A stretch of DNA of 64,000 nt. Origin: Clostridia bacterium UC5.1-1C12 (lineage in GTDB: Bacteria; Bacillota_I; Bacilli_A; Erysipelotrichales; Erysipelotrichaceae). The notes under the pieces are model-generated. The model was given only the letters and a program-made list of their open reading frames with translations. It had not been told where the DNA came from and made no database searches. Where the stretch lies: assembly GCA_001305055.1 (NCBI GenBank), contig BBZX01000011.1:1-64000 (forward strand), written 5' to 3'. Below are positions 40,972 through 53,085 of the stretch, in pieces (the stretch's first letter is position 1; each line of letters opens with the position of its first letter). The position numbers and the translations under genes are program-made.

Positions 40972-41781
40972 ATGAAACTTACCATACTCTGTGACAATAA
41001 TACAATTATCGATCAATACTATCTGGGTGAACCAGCTCTGTCTTTTTACATTGAAGAGGGTGAGCAACGACTCCTCTTTGATACTGGCTATTCTGATGTG
41101 TTTCTAAGAAATGCAGCTTCGCTTCAGATCGATTTAACACAGCCGATGGATATTGTTCTGTCACACGGTCACAATGACCATACGCGGGGCTTACAATGGC
41201 TGAAAGAGAAGCATCTGCTAGCTAATAAGCGGATCATTGCTCATCCGGATACTTTCAATCAAAAAACCATGGCTTCATTAGATATCGGTTCGCCGCTCAG
41301 TATTCAGGAATTAAAGACAAGCTCTTCCCTTATTTTGAGTAAAACCCCCTTAAAGCTGAATGAAACAATGACCTATCTGGGTGAAATACCTCAGCATTTC
41401 AGCTTTGAACCACGTATACCGATCGGCATGACAAAGCATGAAAACAAATTAATACCTGATTTACTATTAGATGACAGTGCATTGGTCTATCATTCTGTGA
41501 ATGGTTTGTTTATCATTACCGGCTGTTCTCACAGCGGCATCTGCAATATCATTGAAACCGCAAAACTGCTGAGTAATGAATCACGCATCCTTGGCGTTAT
41601 CGGGGGTTTTCACCTTTTTGATGTGGATGAACGGCTGGCTCAAACCATTGATTATTTAAAATCAAATCAGATCGAGCTGCTTGCGCCATGCCACTGTGTT
41701 TCATTTCATGCCAAAGCTGAAATCAGCAAGAGTCTGAGTCTTATAGAAGTCGGCAGCGGTTCAAGTTTAGAAATTATATAG
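40972..41781 (+). CDS. MBL-fold metallo-hydrolase, F420/tetrahydromethanopterin synthesis-like subfamily
   Basis: The 269-residue protein is intact. It shows LLFDTGYSDVFLRNA, the metal motif LSHGHNDHTRGL, IITGCSHSGICNII and a late APCHCVSFHA. This is the subfamily often annotated as 7,8-dihydropterin-methyl-ribofuranosylaminobenzene-phosphate synthase, a name usually not meaningful in bacteria, where the substrate is unknown. The ATG at 40972 follows GAGGTC. The next gene starts 17 bases later, so they may be cotranscribed. Confidence 0.85.
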   Translation: MKLTILCDNNTIIDQYYLGEPALSFYIEEGEQRLLFDTGYSDVFLRNAASLQIDLTQPMDIVLSHGHNDHTRGLQWLKEKHLLANKRIIAHPDTFNQKTMASLDIGSPLSIQELKTSSSLILSKTPLKLNETMTYLGEIPQHFSFEPRIPIGMTKHENKLIPDLLLDDSALVYHSVNGLFIITGCSHSGICNIIETAKLLSNESRILGVIGGFHLFDVDERLAQTIDYLKSNQIELLAPCHCVSFHAKAEISKSLSLIEVGSGSSLEII

Positions 41782-41798
41782 ATATAAAGGAGTTACTT

Positions 41799-42374
41799 AT
41801 GTCAACACGTCCCTCTTTGTCAGTCAAACTGACAGCCGCTGAGTTTAAAAATTATTATTATCTGAAAGAAGAGCTTGTCAGCTTCTGCCGTGAATTCGGC
41901 TTACAGGCAACCGGCAGCAAAAATGAATTAACTGAACGCATCGCTCATTATCTTGAAACCGGTGAGAAACTGATTCGAGCCAAGCCCGTGAAGTCAAAGA
42001 ACAGTCCATCATTGCTGACGTTGGATACGTTGATTGAGGAAAACATCGTCTGTTCAGAACAGCATCGTGTATTCTTCAAACAGGCCATCGGTCAAAGCTT
42101 CAGCTTTAATGTTCAGTTTCAGAATTGGCTGAAAAGCAATGCCGGCAAAACATATCAAGACGCCGTAATTGCCTATGCCCAGATATTGAAAGCAAAGAAG
42201 AAAACAACAGCCACGATTGACCGTCAATTTGAATACAATACATACATTCGTGCTTTTTTCGCTGATAACAAGGGGTTAAAGCTTGAGGATGCCATTCGCT
42301 GCTGGCGCTTTAAAAAAGGACTTCCCGGTCATAATGCCTATGAGAAGTCCGATTTAAAGATTTTAGAATCATAG
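41799..42374 (+). CDS. SAP-domain protein with DUF6434-like C-terminus
   Basis: The N-terminal 60 residues form a SAP-like helix pair (LKEELVSFCREFGLQATGSKNELTERI), a putative nucleic-acid-binding motif. The remaining 130 residues resemble the DUF6434 type: SEQHRVFFKQAIGQSFSFNVQFQNWLKSNAGKTY, then AIRCWRFKKGLPG. AAAGGAG precedes the start. Function is unknown. Confidence 0.78.
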   Translation: MSTRPSLSVKLTAAEFKNYYYLKEELVSFCREFGLQATGSKNELTERIAHYLETGEKLIRAKPVKSKNSPSLLTLDTLIEENIVCSEQHRVFFKQAIGQSFSFNVQFQNWLKSNAGKTYQDAVIAYAQILKAKKKTTATIDRQFEYNTYIRAFFADNKGLKLEDAIRCWRFKKGLPGHNAYEKSDLKILES

Positions 42375-42378
42375 CTTC

Positions 42379-42403
42379 AGGATTCCTGAATGGGAATCCT
42401 TTT

Positions 42404-42406
<3 letters not shown>
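42379..42406 (+). terminator. Intrinsic terminator after the SAP-domain gene
   Basis: AGGATTCC/GGAATCCT with a short loop is followed by six T. It touches the end of the convergent pyrG. Confidence 0.85.
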
Positions 42407-44579
<2,173 letters not shown>

Positions 44580-44597
44580 AGCCTTCCCTCCAATCGA

Positions 44598-45841
44598 TTA
44601 TGCTGAAATCTCTAAAGTCTTGACTGCCAAATATTTATCAATCAAATGCTGCGGCAAAACTTTTGCACAAACTCACTGCCGCGGGCTATTTCGATGGCTT
44701 CCTGCAAATTCTCCGGCAGCTTTTCTAATTCATCATGTTCACGCTGATACAGATTTTCATTAACCGCCGCCGGCAGCTTCAGCTGATCGTGAATACCTTC
44801 CAAGCCGGCACTCAGCAATAAACTTAAGGCCAGATAAGGATTGCACATCGGATCAGCAGAACGCACCTCAATGCGTCGGTATTCACCTTTGGCAGCCGGA
44901 ATGCGAATCAGCTGTGATCGATTTTGATGACTCCAGCTGATATATTTAGGCGCTTCAAAATGCCCCAGCCGCTGATAACTGCATGCCATAGGATTTAAGA
45001 AAACACTGATTTCCCTGATACGGCGTAAAATACCCGCCGTAAAAGCCGCCATGCACTCACTTTTCTGATCCGCAAACAAATTGCTTGTTTCATCATATAC
45101 CGATAAATTGATATGCAAACCATTTCCCGCTTCATCAGCCAGTGGTTTAGGATCAAATGACGCATACAGACCATTCAATGCCGCGATCGTTTCCACAACT
45201 GATTTAAAAGTAATCAGATTGTCACAGGTTGTAAAAGCATCATCATAACGAAAATCAATCTCATTTTGACCGGGGCCATGCTCATGATGACTGCTTTCCG
45301 GCTGAATCCCCATTTTCTCTAATGTAAGACAGATTTCTCGGCGCACATTTTCCCCCGCATCAAGCGGCGCTATATCAAAATAAGAAGCCCGATCAAGGGG
45401 GATATGAGTAGGATTTCCCCATTCATCCCGCTTAAACAGATAAAACTCACATTCCAGACCCGCCATAATCGTCAAACCTGCCGCTGACGCTTCAGCGCAT
45501 ACTTCTTTTAATAAATGACGTGCATCAGATTCAAAAACATTTCCCTCTGCATCTTTAATTTCACAGAAAAAGCGTACTACCCTGCCATTTTGCGGACGCC
45601 AGGGCAATAAAGATAAGGTTGTAGGATCAGGATATAGAAACAGATCACTGGCTTCCACATTTAAAAAGCCGGCAATCGCCGAAGCATCAAAAGAAATACC
45701 TTCATGAAATGCCCGTTCCAATTCATCAGGCATAATTGATATATTCTTCTGGATACCAAAGATATCACAGAAAGCAAGACGGATAAATTTTACATCATTT
45801 TCATTTATAAATTGGATTACTTCCCGCTGTGTATTATTCAT
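44598..45841 (-). CDS. glnA: Glutamine synthetase, type I (one frameshift near the end)
   Basis: The enzyme forms glutamine from glutamate, ammonia and ATP. Visible motifs are CDIFGIQKNI, GLECEFYLFKRDE, EHGPGQNEIDFRY (metal-binding Glu), GNGLHINLSVYD and QNRSQLIRIPA. The ATG at 45841 behind TAGGAGG is preferred over an upstream in-frame ATG lying within the leader and promoter. As read it stops at 44642; one base added at 44661-44664 gives KVLPQHLIDKYLAVKTLEISA and a stop at 44598. It heads the glnA-ANTAR-pyrG operon and has a terminator-bearing leader. Confidence 0.94.
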
Positions 45842-45860
45842 AAATTGCCTCCTAAAAATT

Positions 45861-45957
45861 GAAAAAGGCGTCAATAAATAAAGGGTAAATACTACCCTGA
45901 ATTCACTGAACGCCTTTGTTCTGTGTCTATAATAAGGTGAGGAATGCGAAAAGTCAA
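45861..45957 (-). promoter_or_regulatory. glnA promoter and ANTAR-type terminator leader
   Basis: On the minus strand TTGACT (45952-45957), 17 bases and TATTAT (45929-45934) form the promoter. The transcript should start near 45922-45925. Almost at once comes GAAC-AAAGGC-GTTC (45908-45921), a four-base stem with a six-base loop having A first and G fourth. Its loop and 3' arm also form the 5' arm of a terminator: AAAGGCG pairs with CGCCTTT, followed by TTTTTC, to 45861. An inner AGGGTA/TACCCT stem tops it. The two folds exclude each other, as in ANTAR antitermination. Confidence 0.7.
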
Positions 45958-46041
45958 TATTTTTTAAAGAAAAATCTATGCCCAACCGATAAATAGTGAT
46001 AGAATATTAAAGTGTTTTTTGAAAATAACGAAAAACTGTAA

Positions 46042-47336
<1,295 letters not shown>

Positions 47337-47510
47337 TAAAGTGAGTATTCGCGCATAGCCGTAAGCAGTCATTGAATAGCATTATTATAGTTTACCTTCC
47401 TACCATTGATGGATCGGCAGCTGTCTTTTATGCTGTCAGATATAAAAAGCGGCGGACAACCATCGCGTTATGATATCACAAATAAATACAGACAGTTATG
47501 TCAACAGATA

Positions 47511-47546
47511 AAAACAGCATCACTTGAAGCAGATGCTGTTTTTGTT
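47511..47546. terminator. Bidirectional terminator between purA and the LCP gene
   Basis: AAAACAGCATC pairs with GATGCTGTTTT around a ten-base loop, with T-runs on both strands. The gap 47337-47510 shows nothing else recognisable. Confidence 0.85.
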
Positions 47547-47555
47547 TAATAATCA

Positions 47556-49252
47556 TTATTCACTATTTGAATCTTCACGCGCTCTTGCCAGCTTGCTGGT
47601 CTGAATCTGAGCCATGGGATCAAAAACGGACTGTTCATTTTCTTCCACCGTTCCGGGTTCAAGCATTTCATAAATTTCAATCGGATCAGCTGGCAGTAAA
47701 GCAAACACTTCGTCCAGCTTATAATTCACATTTTCAGCAGTGATCAAATATGAATTATAAGGCGGCATGATTTCCTCACTTAGTTCATGATTCAAATTAA
47801 AATTAAACAAGGAAAAATCCAGCACATCAAACATTTCCAAGTATTTACTATAAACCATCGATAAATCGGTATTGCTTAACAGATACACTGATAATGGCCA
47901 TGATGAATCCCAGCTGATGCACGGCAGCATGGCAGTTGTACCAGCGGCTAAAGAGACAGCATTAAATGTCCACATTCTCGGTGTATCTATTTCATTGCGC
48001 ATAAATGCTTTTACTGAGGCCATATCAATATTAGTTAAAATATTCTCACTGGCGGTTTTTAAAACATCGCTGATTTTAGGAATGCTATCTGCTGAAAACA
48101 GACGCTGCGCTAAGGCTTCAACGATTTGCTGCTGAGCCTGTGTCCGTTCCACATCTGAATAGGAAGTGCGGTGACGGGCATAAGCCAATGCCTCTTCACC
48201 ATCCAAACGCTGCCGGCCTTCATCAACACAAATCGGTGAATCAAACTGCGGTTGGAATCTTGTTCACAAAAGGATAGAGCTACATCAACATCAATGCCAT
48301 CCAATGTATCGACAATATTAATCAATGTTGAAAAATTAACCCGGACATAATAATCAATAGGAAAACCGAAAACACTTTCTATTGATTCAATTGTATTATC
48401 TATACCGTTATAGGAAGTATGCGTCAGCTTATCCGGATAATAATCATAAGCTGGATTCGGCACATAAGTATCTCTGAGCAAAGAGATTATCTCCACATGA
48501 TGACGGCCTGGGTCTACCATCAAAAGCATATTGACATCGGTTTTAGCAGCCAGTGATACATCCCCGTTTTGATCCATGCCGGAAACAAAAACCGTAAAAG
48601 GTTCATTGTTGAGATCCTTATCCCGCTGATTGAAATTAATCTTCACAACATGATTAAAATCCTTGATTGCATGAGTATTTGCCGCCACATCCGTATATAA
48701 ATCACACATCTTCTGATACAGCGCGTCATTAACTAAAATTCCATCAAGACGTCCATTCATCAGATCAAGAATCAGTTTAGAGTAATCGATATATTCTACA
48801 TAGTTAAAGGATGCCTTGGCTTTCTTTAATTCATTCAGCGCGAATGCGTTGCTGTTTGCCTGATCCGCCAGCAAACCAATTTCACCGCCCTTGATATCAT
48901 TGAGATCCGTGACACCTTCATCACTGACAATCAAGGATAAATGATAGGTTGTTTTAGGCACATTATCCAGTTCATAAAAGGCTGAGCGTATCCCCATCTG
49001 AACAATTGAAAGCGCCAGCAGAAGCAGACAAAGCAAAATGGTGATCAACCGCCGCAGCAGGCTTTTGGCTTTTTTACTGATACTGAGAAATAACAAAATC
49101 AATATTAACAGCAAGCCAATTCCAAGCAGCAGCATAAAGCGGAAAGAAAGCAGCGAACCAAGATAGAGTTCAGCCATGAAATAAAGAGCGCAGATCAGAT
49201 AAATCAGCAGCAAGATCAAATCAATGATTGAATTATTCTTTTTATCTTTCAT
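47556..49252 (-). CDS. LytR-CpsA-Psr family protein with periplasmic-binding-like insert (one frameshift)
   Basis: The ATG at 49252 follows AAAGGAG. Three N-terminal membrane helices (residues 8-90) are followed by an external segment of about 120 residues. This segment resembles a type 2 solute-binding fold (DLNDIKGGEIGLLADQANSNAF, DLMNGRLDGILVND). The LCP domain follows: DVNMLLMVDPGRHHVEIISLLRDTYVP and EEALAYARHR. LCP enzymes attach wall teichoic acid or other glycopolymers to peptidoglycan. In the LRDTYV stretch the usual Pro is Leu. One T added at 48243-48245 joins two open frames. A paralogue lies upstream. Confidence 0.87.
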
Positions 49253-49312
49253 AGTCAGCTCCTTTACATCCATTATCCGATTTTACCATAAGCTTGTCAA
49301 TTCTCTAAAATG

Positions 49313-49340
49313 AAAGAAAGACAAGCGTAAGCCTGTCTTT
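49313..49340 (-). terminator. Intrinsic terminator between the two LCP genes
   Basis: AAAGACA/TGTCTTT with a ten-base loop, whose GCTTACGC adds inner pairs, is followed by CTTTC on the minus strand, right after the stop. Confidence 0.65.
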
Positions 49341-49342
49341 GT

Positions 49343-51175
49343 TTATACGCCTGGATCAAGCGGCAAGTCATTGCCTTCAGGTTCATTTGCAATTGGATTT
49401 TCTTCAAAACCCTCCGGATTATCGGTTTCATTATTCTCACTGTCGGACGGCAGGTTATCAGACTCCCCGCCCTGATCAGGATCAAAGGGCACATCCGTAT
49501 CCGTCGCCGGTTCATCAAGCGGCGGTTCTTCTGTATTCTCACCTGTGTTTTGATCAGATTCATCCACCTCCGGCAGTACCGGCGGCGCTACATAATACAG
49601 TGATGGGAATTGGGTACTCATCTTTGACTGATAATTATCGATTGTCAGCAAATACTCATTATATGGCATCGTCACCTGATATTTATTCAAATCATCTAAA
49701 GTGAACTTGAAATCTGACAGCTTTGATGGTTCAAACATTTCCAAATATTTCGCATAAACATTATTCAATTCATTCTGATCCAAAATAAAGACAAACAGCG
49801 GTCCATATTCCGTCGCGCTCACGCACAATTGATTTTCACTTAAAGCTCCCGCCAGTGATGTCGATGAGAACGACCAGGAGCGCGGATTGCTGATTTCATG
49901 ATTAATAAAGCGTTTTACCGTACTGATCGGCATATTGGTAGAAACATATTCAGCACCTACCTGCAGCACATCAGGAACTTTATTGATTCCCTCTGCGGTC
50001 AGCAGCTTATTAACGATCGCCTGAATGATTTGCTGCTGAGCGTAATTTCGTCCAAGATCGCCCCAGCCTTCGGTATGCCGATGTCTGGCATAAGCCAAAG
50101 CACTGCGGCCATCCAATGTCTGCAAGCCAGGATAAAGATGAATCTGATTGGAGAAATCACGGTTTTCATCCTGTTCATAAAATTCAAGCTGAACATCTAC
50201 ATCAATGCCGCCTAAAGTGTTCACAATTTCGATCAGCGATGAAAAGCTGACCTTGGCATAATAATCAATATCAAAACCGAATACATTTTCCATTGACTGA
50301 ACAACATTATCAATGCCGTCATTACCGGTATGCGTTAACTTATCCGGATAATTATTATAAGCCTTATTAGGTATATAAGCATCTCTTGGAATGGAAACCA
50401 TTTCAATATGATGGGTAACAGGATCTATCATCAGCAGCATATTCACATCGCTGAGACCATTGTAATTCGGGATACCCAAGCTGTCTAATCCGGAAATATA
50501 GACTGTAAAGGGTTCTTTGGTAATATCCTTATCACTGGCTATTTCTGTATTATCAACCTTCATTTCATATGTTTTAATAACCCGCAGACGCTGGTACAGA
50601 TCTTCATTATTCTTTTCAATCATCGTAAGCTGTGAATTGGCCATCAAGGCAGCGTCAACGTTTTGTGTGACTAATTCATTAGCCAGCATCATTGAATCCT
50701 GACTCTCAATATATGTAATCGTAACATCATTTATTTCATTGATTGCCGATGCGTTCAGCGCGTTTTCAGCGGAGCCGATCAAACCCACTTTATGATTGCT
50801 TAAGTCAGCCGCTGATTGAAAGGCTGAGGATTCCAGGACTACTAAAGAGATCGCATTGATATTTACTGAACCATCATCGATACTGCCGAATGCCTTTCGG
50901 ATGCGCATCTGATAAACACCGCCGAATAAGAGCGCGCCAGCCAGTACAAGACTTAAAAGACAGCGCGGCCATGAGCTATGTTTTGATAAGCGGATGCTCA
51001 GATATAACAAGCCGACAACGATCAGCAGTACAACTGATGCTATCAGAATATATTTGGTAGGAAGCAGATGCCCGATCATCGTTTCAACCAGAAAATATAA
51101 GGCTGAACCAGCGAACAAGATCAGAAAGATCAAATCGATCGTTTTCCCATTATTTTTTACATTTCTTTTTTTCAT
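49343..51175 (-). CDS. LytR-CpsA-Psr family protein with periplasmic-binding-like insert and acidic tail
   Basis: This intact 610-residue paralogue of the gene at 47556 has the same order. Three membrane helices come first, then an external solute-binding-like segment (DLSNHKVGLIGSAENALNASAIN, ELVTQNVDAALMANSQ). The LCP domain has DVNMLLMIDPVTHHIEMVSIPRDAYIP with the usual Arg, and SALAYARHRHTEGWGDLGR. The last 70 residues are Glu, Asp, Pro and Asn-rich and probably disordered in the wall. Both proteins lie outside the membrane and should transfer anionic polymers to peptidoglycan. GGGAG precedes the start. Confidence 0.9.
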   Translation of the reverse strand: MKKRNVKNNGKTIDLIFLILFAGSALYFLVETMIGHLLPTKYILIASVVLLIVVGLLYLSIRLSKHSSWPRCLLSLVLAGALLFGGVYQMRIRKAFGSIDDGSVNINAISLVVLESSAFQSAADLSNHKVGLIGSAENALNASAINEINDVTITYIESQDSMMLANELVTQNVDAALMANSQLTMIEKNNEDLYQRLRVIKTYEMKVDNTEIASDKDITKEPFTVYISGLDSLGIPNYNGLSDVNMLLMIDPVTHHIEMVSIPRDAYIPNKAYNNYPDKLTHTGNDGIDNVVQSMENVFGFDIDYYAKVSFSSLIEIVNTLGGIDVDVQLEFYEQDENRDFSNQIHLYPGLQTLDGRSALAYARHRHTEGWGDLGRNYAQQQIIQAIVNKLLTAEGINKVPDVLQVGAEYVSTNMPISTVKRFINHEISNPRSWSFSSTSLAGALSENQLCVSATEYGPLFVFILDQNELNNVYAKYLEMFEPSKLSDFKFTLDDLNKYQVTMPYNEYLLTIDNYQSKMSTQFPSLYYVAPPVLPEVDESDQNTGENTEEPPLDEPATDTDVPFDPDQGGESDNLPSDSENNETDNPEGFEENPIANEPEGNDLPLDPGV

Positions 51176-51207
51176 AAGTATTCTCCCAGTCTAAAAAGTG
51201 CAACGTT

Positions 51208-51235
51208 ATTATATCACTTAATTCTACCTAAGCAA
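51208..51235 (-). promoter_or_regulatory. Promoter of the upstream LCP gene
   Basis: On the minus strand TTGCTT and TATAAT are spaced by 16 bases, 32 bases before the start codon. Confidence 0.6.
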
Positions 51236-51260
51236 TGTGAAAACCGTGTGAATTTCCATA

Positions 51261-51282
51261 GAAAAACCGGTGTTTACCGGTT
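51261..51282 (-). terminator. Intrinsic terminator after asnB
   Basis: AACCGG/CCGGTT with a six-base loop is followed by TTTTC on the minus strand, overlapping the asnB stop. Confidence 0.75.
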
Positions 51283-52862
51283 ATTTTCCACTTTCACCAT
51301 AATTATCAAGAACACGGGCACTGGGATCGGATACATGACACCCCTCCCAGGATTGATTAGGCAGCCAATAATCTTTAATCCAAGCCGCCCGTCCGGGATA
51401 GTATTTTTCAAAGATTTCCCGGTACATCAAACTCTCTTTCGTATAAGGAATGGCATGATAGGCAAACAATCGGCAGCGCTTGACAAATTCTTCATCGCTG
51501 TATAATGTTTCCGCATAAGCTTTCAGATCTTCCACCATAGAATGACCTACCGCATCAGAGAAAGCTGCTTTTTCACGCATGAGAATATCATCGGGCAGCA
51601 GTTTATCTTTTTCAAAAGCCTTGCGCAGCAGATACTTTCCTTTACCGGTACCATTCATTTTCAATTTAGGATCAATTGCCAATACATCCGATAAGAAGCG
51701 AAGATCCCCGAAAGGAACACGGGCTTCCAGCGCATGAGCGGAGATACAGCGGTCTGCCCGCAGTACATCATACATATATAATTCACGGATACGCTTTTCA
51801 CTCTCCTGCTGAAAGGCGTGAGCATCCGGGGCATAATCCGTATACTTATAGCCGAATAATTCATCAGATACCTCGCCGCTCAGCAATACCTTTGTATGAG
51901 TCTTTGCATGAATCTGCCTGCATAATAAATACATGCCAAGACTTGCCCGAATCGTTGTGATGTCATACGTTTCAAGTGTCATGATTACTTCATCCAGCGC
52001 CGACAGTACATCTTCACGGCACATTAAGAATTCCGTATGTTCTGAACCGATATAGGCCGCGGTTTCCTTCGCGTATTTTAAATCAATGGCATCCTTTGCC
52101 ATACCGATCGCATATGTTTTGATTGGTTTCTTCAAATATCTTTGAGCGATGGCGCATACAAGGCTGGAATCCAGACCGCCGCTTAAAAGAAAGCCCAGCT
52201 CGGCATCCGCGTCCAAACGCTTAATGACAGCCTGTACCAAATCATCATGAATGACTTCTAAAGCTGAAGTCAAGGTATCAAAACCTGGCTGACTTTGCGT
52301 ACAGTTATCATGATATGTAATAAACTGACCCTCCTCATAATAAGTACCGCAAGGAAAAGGCTTCACTATATCACAGCAATGAGTCAATGCTTTAGCTTCT
52401 GAGGCAAAGCAGATTGAACCATCAGACAGATAACCATAAAACAATGGACGGATACCGAGCGGATCACGGGCAGCGATGATTTTTTTATGACCCGCGTCAA
52501 CAATTACACAGGCAAATTCCGCATCAAGGATATTAAATAGCTCACACCCCATTTTTCATATAGGGGAAGCAGAATCTCACAGTCACTGCCGGAATGAAAT
52601 TGAACCCCTGCCTCTATCAATTCCTTTTTTATAGCACGAAAATTATAGATTTCACCATTACAGATTACCGCGTTGCCAAGATGATGCATTGGCTGCATCC
52701 CTGAAGGCTCAACATCCATAATAGCCAGTCGGTGAAAGCCTAGAATTCCCTGATCCATAATTTCAACCCGTTCCATATCAGGCCGCGGCGGGCGATTTTT
52801 TTAAATCCATGCATAAATTCCATTATTTTTGATGGATTGCTGATAAACATTAAACCACACAT
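51281..52862 (-). CDS. asnB: Asparagine synthase, glutamine-hydrolysing (two frameshifts)
   Basis: The enzyme makes asparagine from aspartate with glutamine as nitrogen donor. The mature N-terminal Cys follows Met in MCGLMFISNPSK, the nucleophile of the glutaminase domain; AVICNGEIYNFRAIKKEL is also typical. The synthetase half has the ATP loop GFLLSGGLDSSLVCAIAQ. Breaks at 52781-52782 and 52547-52550, each repaired by one added base, restore RRGPDMERVE and YEKWGCELFNILDAEF, about 527 residues. The leader upstream has the same hairpin switch as glnA and glnN. AGGAAGGGAG precedes the start. Confidence 0.94.
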
Positions 52863-52905
52863 GTTAATGACTCCCTTCCTAATATTCATATTGAAAATCG
52901 CTGAA

Positions 52906-52953
52906 TCAGCTGACTGATTGCATCCTTACCTGTCTCTTTTTAAGCATATTCAT
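52906..52953 (-). CDS. Possible 15-codon leader peptide before asnB
   Basis: Between the terminator leader and asnB, AAGGAGG precedes ATG AAT ATG and a short frame reading MNMLKKRQVRMQSVS, then TGA. asnB has its own ribosome-binding site further down. The strong Shine-Dalgarno sequence is the only evidence; codon content gives no hint of an attenuation function, and it may be chance. Confidence 0.3.
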   Translation of the reverse strand: MNMLKKRQVRMQSVS

Positions 52954-52963
52954 TAGCCTCCTT

Positions 52964-53057
52964 AAAAAGAAAAGACGCCTATAATTGTACACATCGTACA
53001 TTTATAGAACGTCTTTGTTCGCAGTTCTAGTTTACTGCCATGAATTGCAAATGTCAA
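52964..53057 (-). promoter_or_regulatory. asnB promoter and ANTAR-type terminator leader
   Basis: On the minus strand TTGACA (53052-53057), 17 bases and TAAACT (53029-53034) form the promoter. GAAC-AAAGAC-GTTC at 53007-53020 is a four-base stem with a hexaloop having A first and G fourth, beginning within about 10 bases of the predicted start. Its loop and 3' arm also build a long terminator stem, AAAGACG/CGTCTTT with inner CTATAA/TTATAG and TGTAC/GTACA, ending in TTTTCTTTTT at 52964. The design is the same as at glnA. Confidence 0.7.
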
Positions 53058-53085
53058 TGCTTTCTTTCATTTTTTTACATTATTT

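Noticed and set aside
45842..45985. A 48-residue N-terminal extension of glutamine synthetase
   Set aside because: It would be translated from inside the promoter and terminator leader, and the ATG at 45841 has an ideal ribosome-binding site and the family's normal start.
52964..53057. T-box riboswitch before asnB
   Set aside because: The leader is too short and lacks the T-box sequence and specifier stem; the hexaloop-terminator reading fits better.
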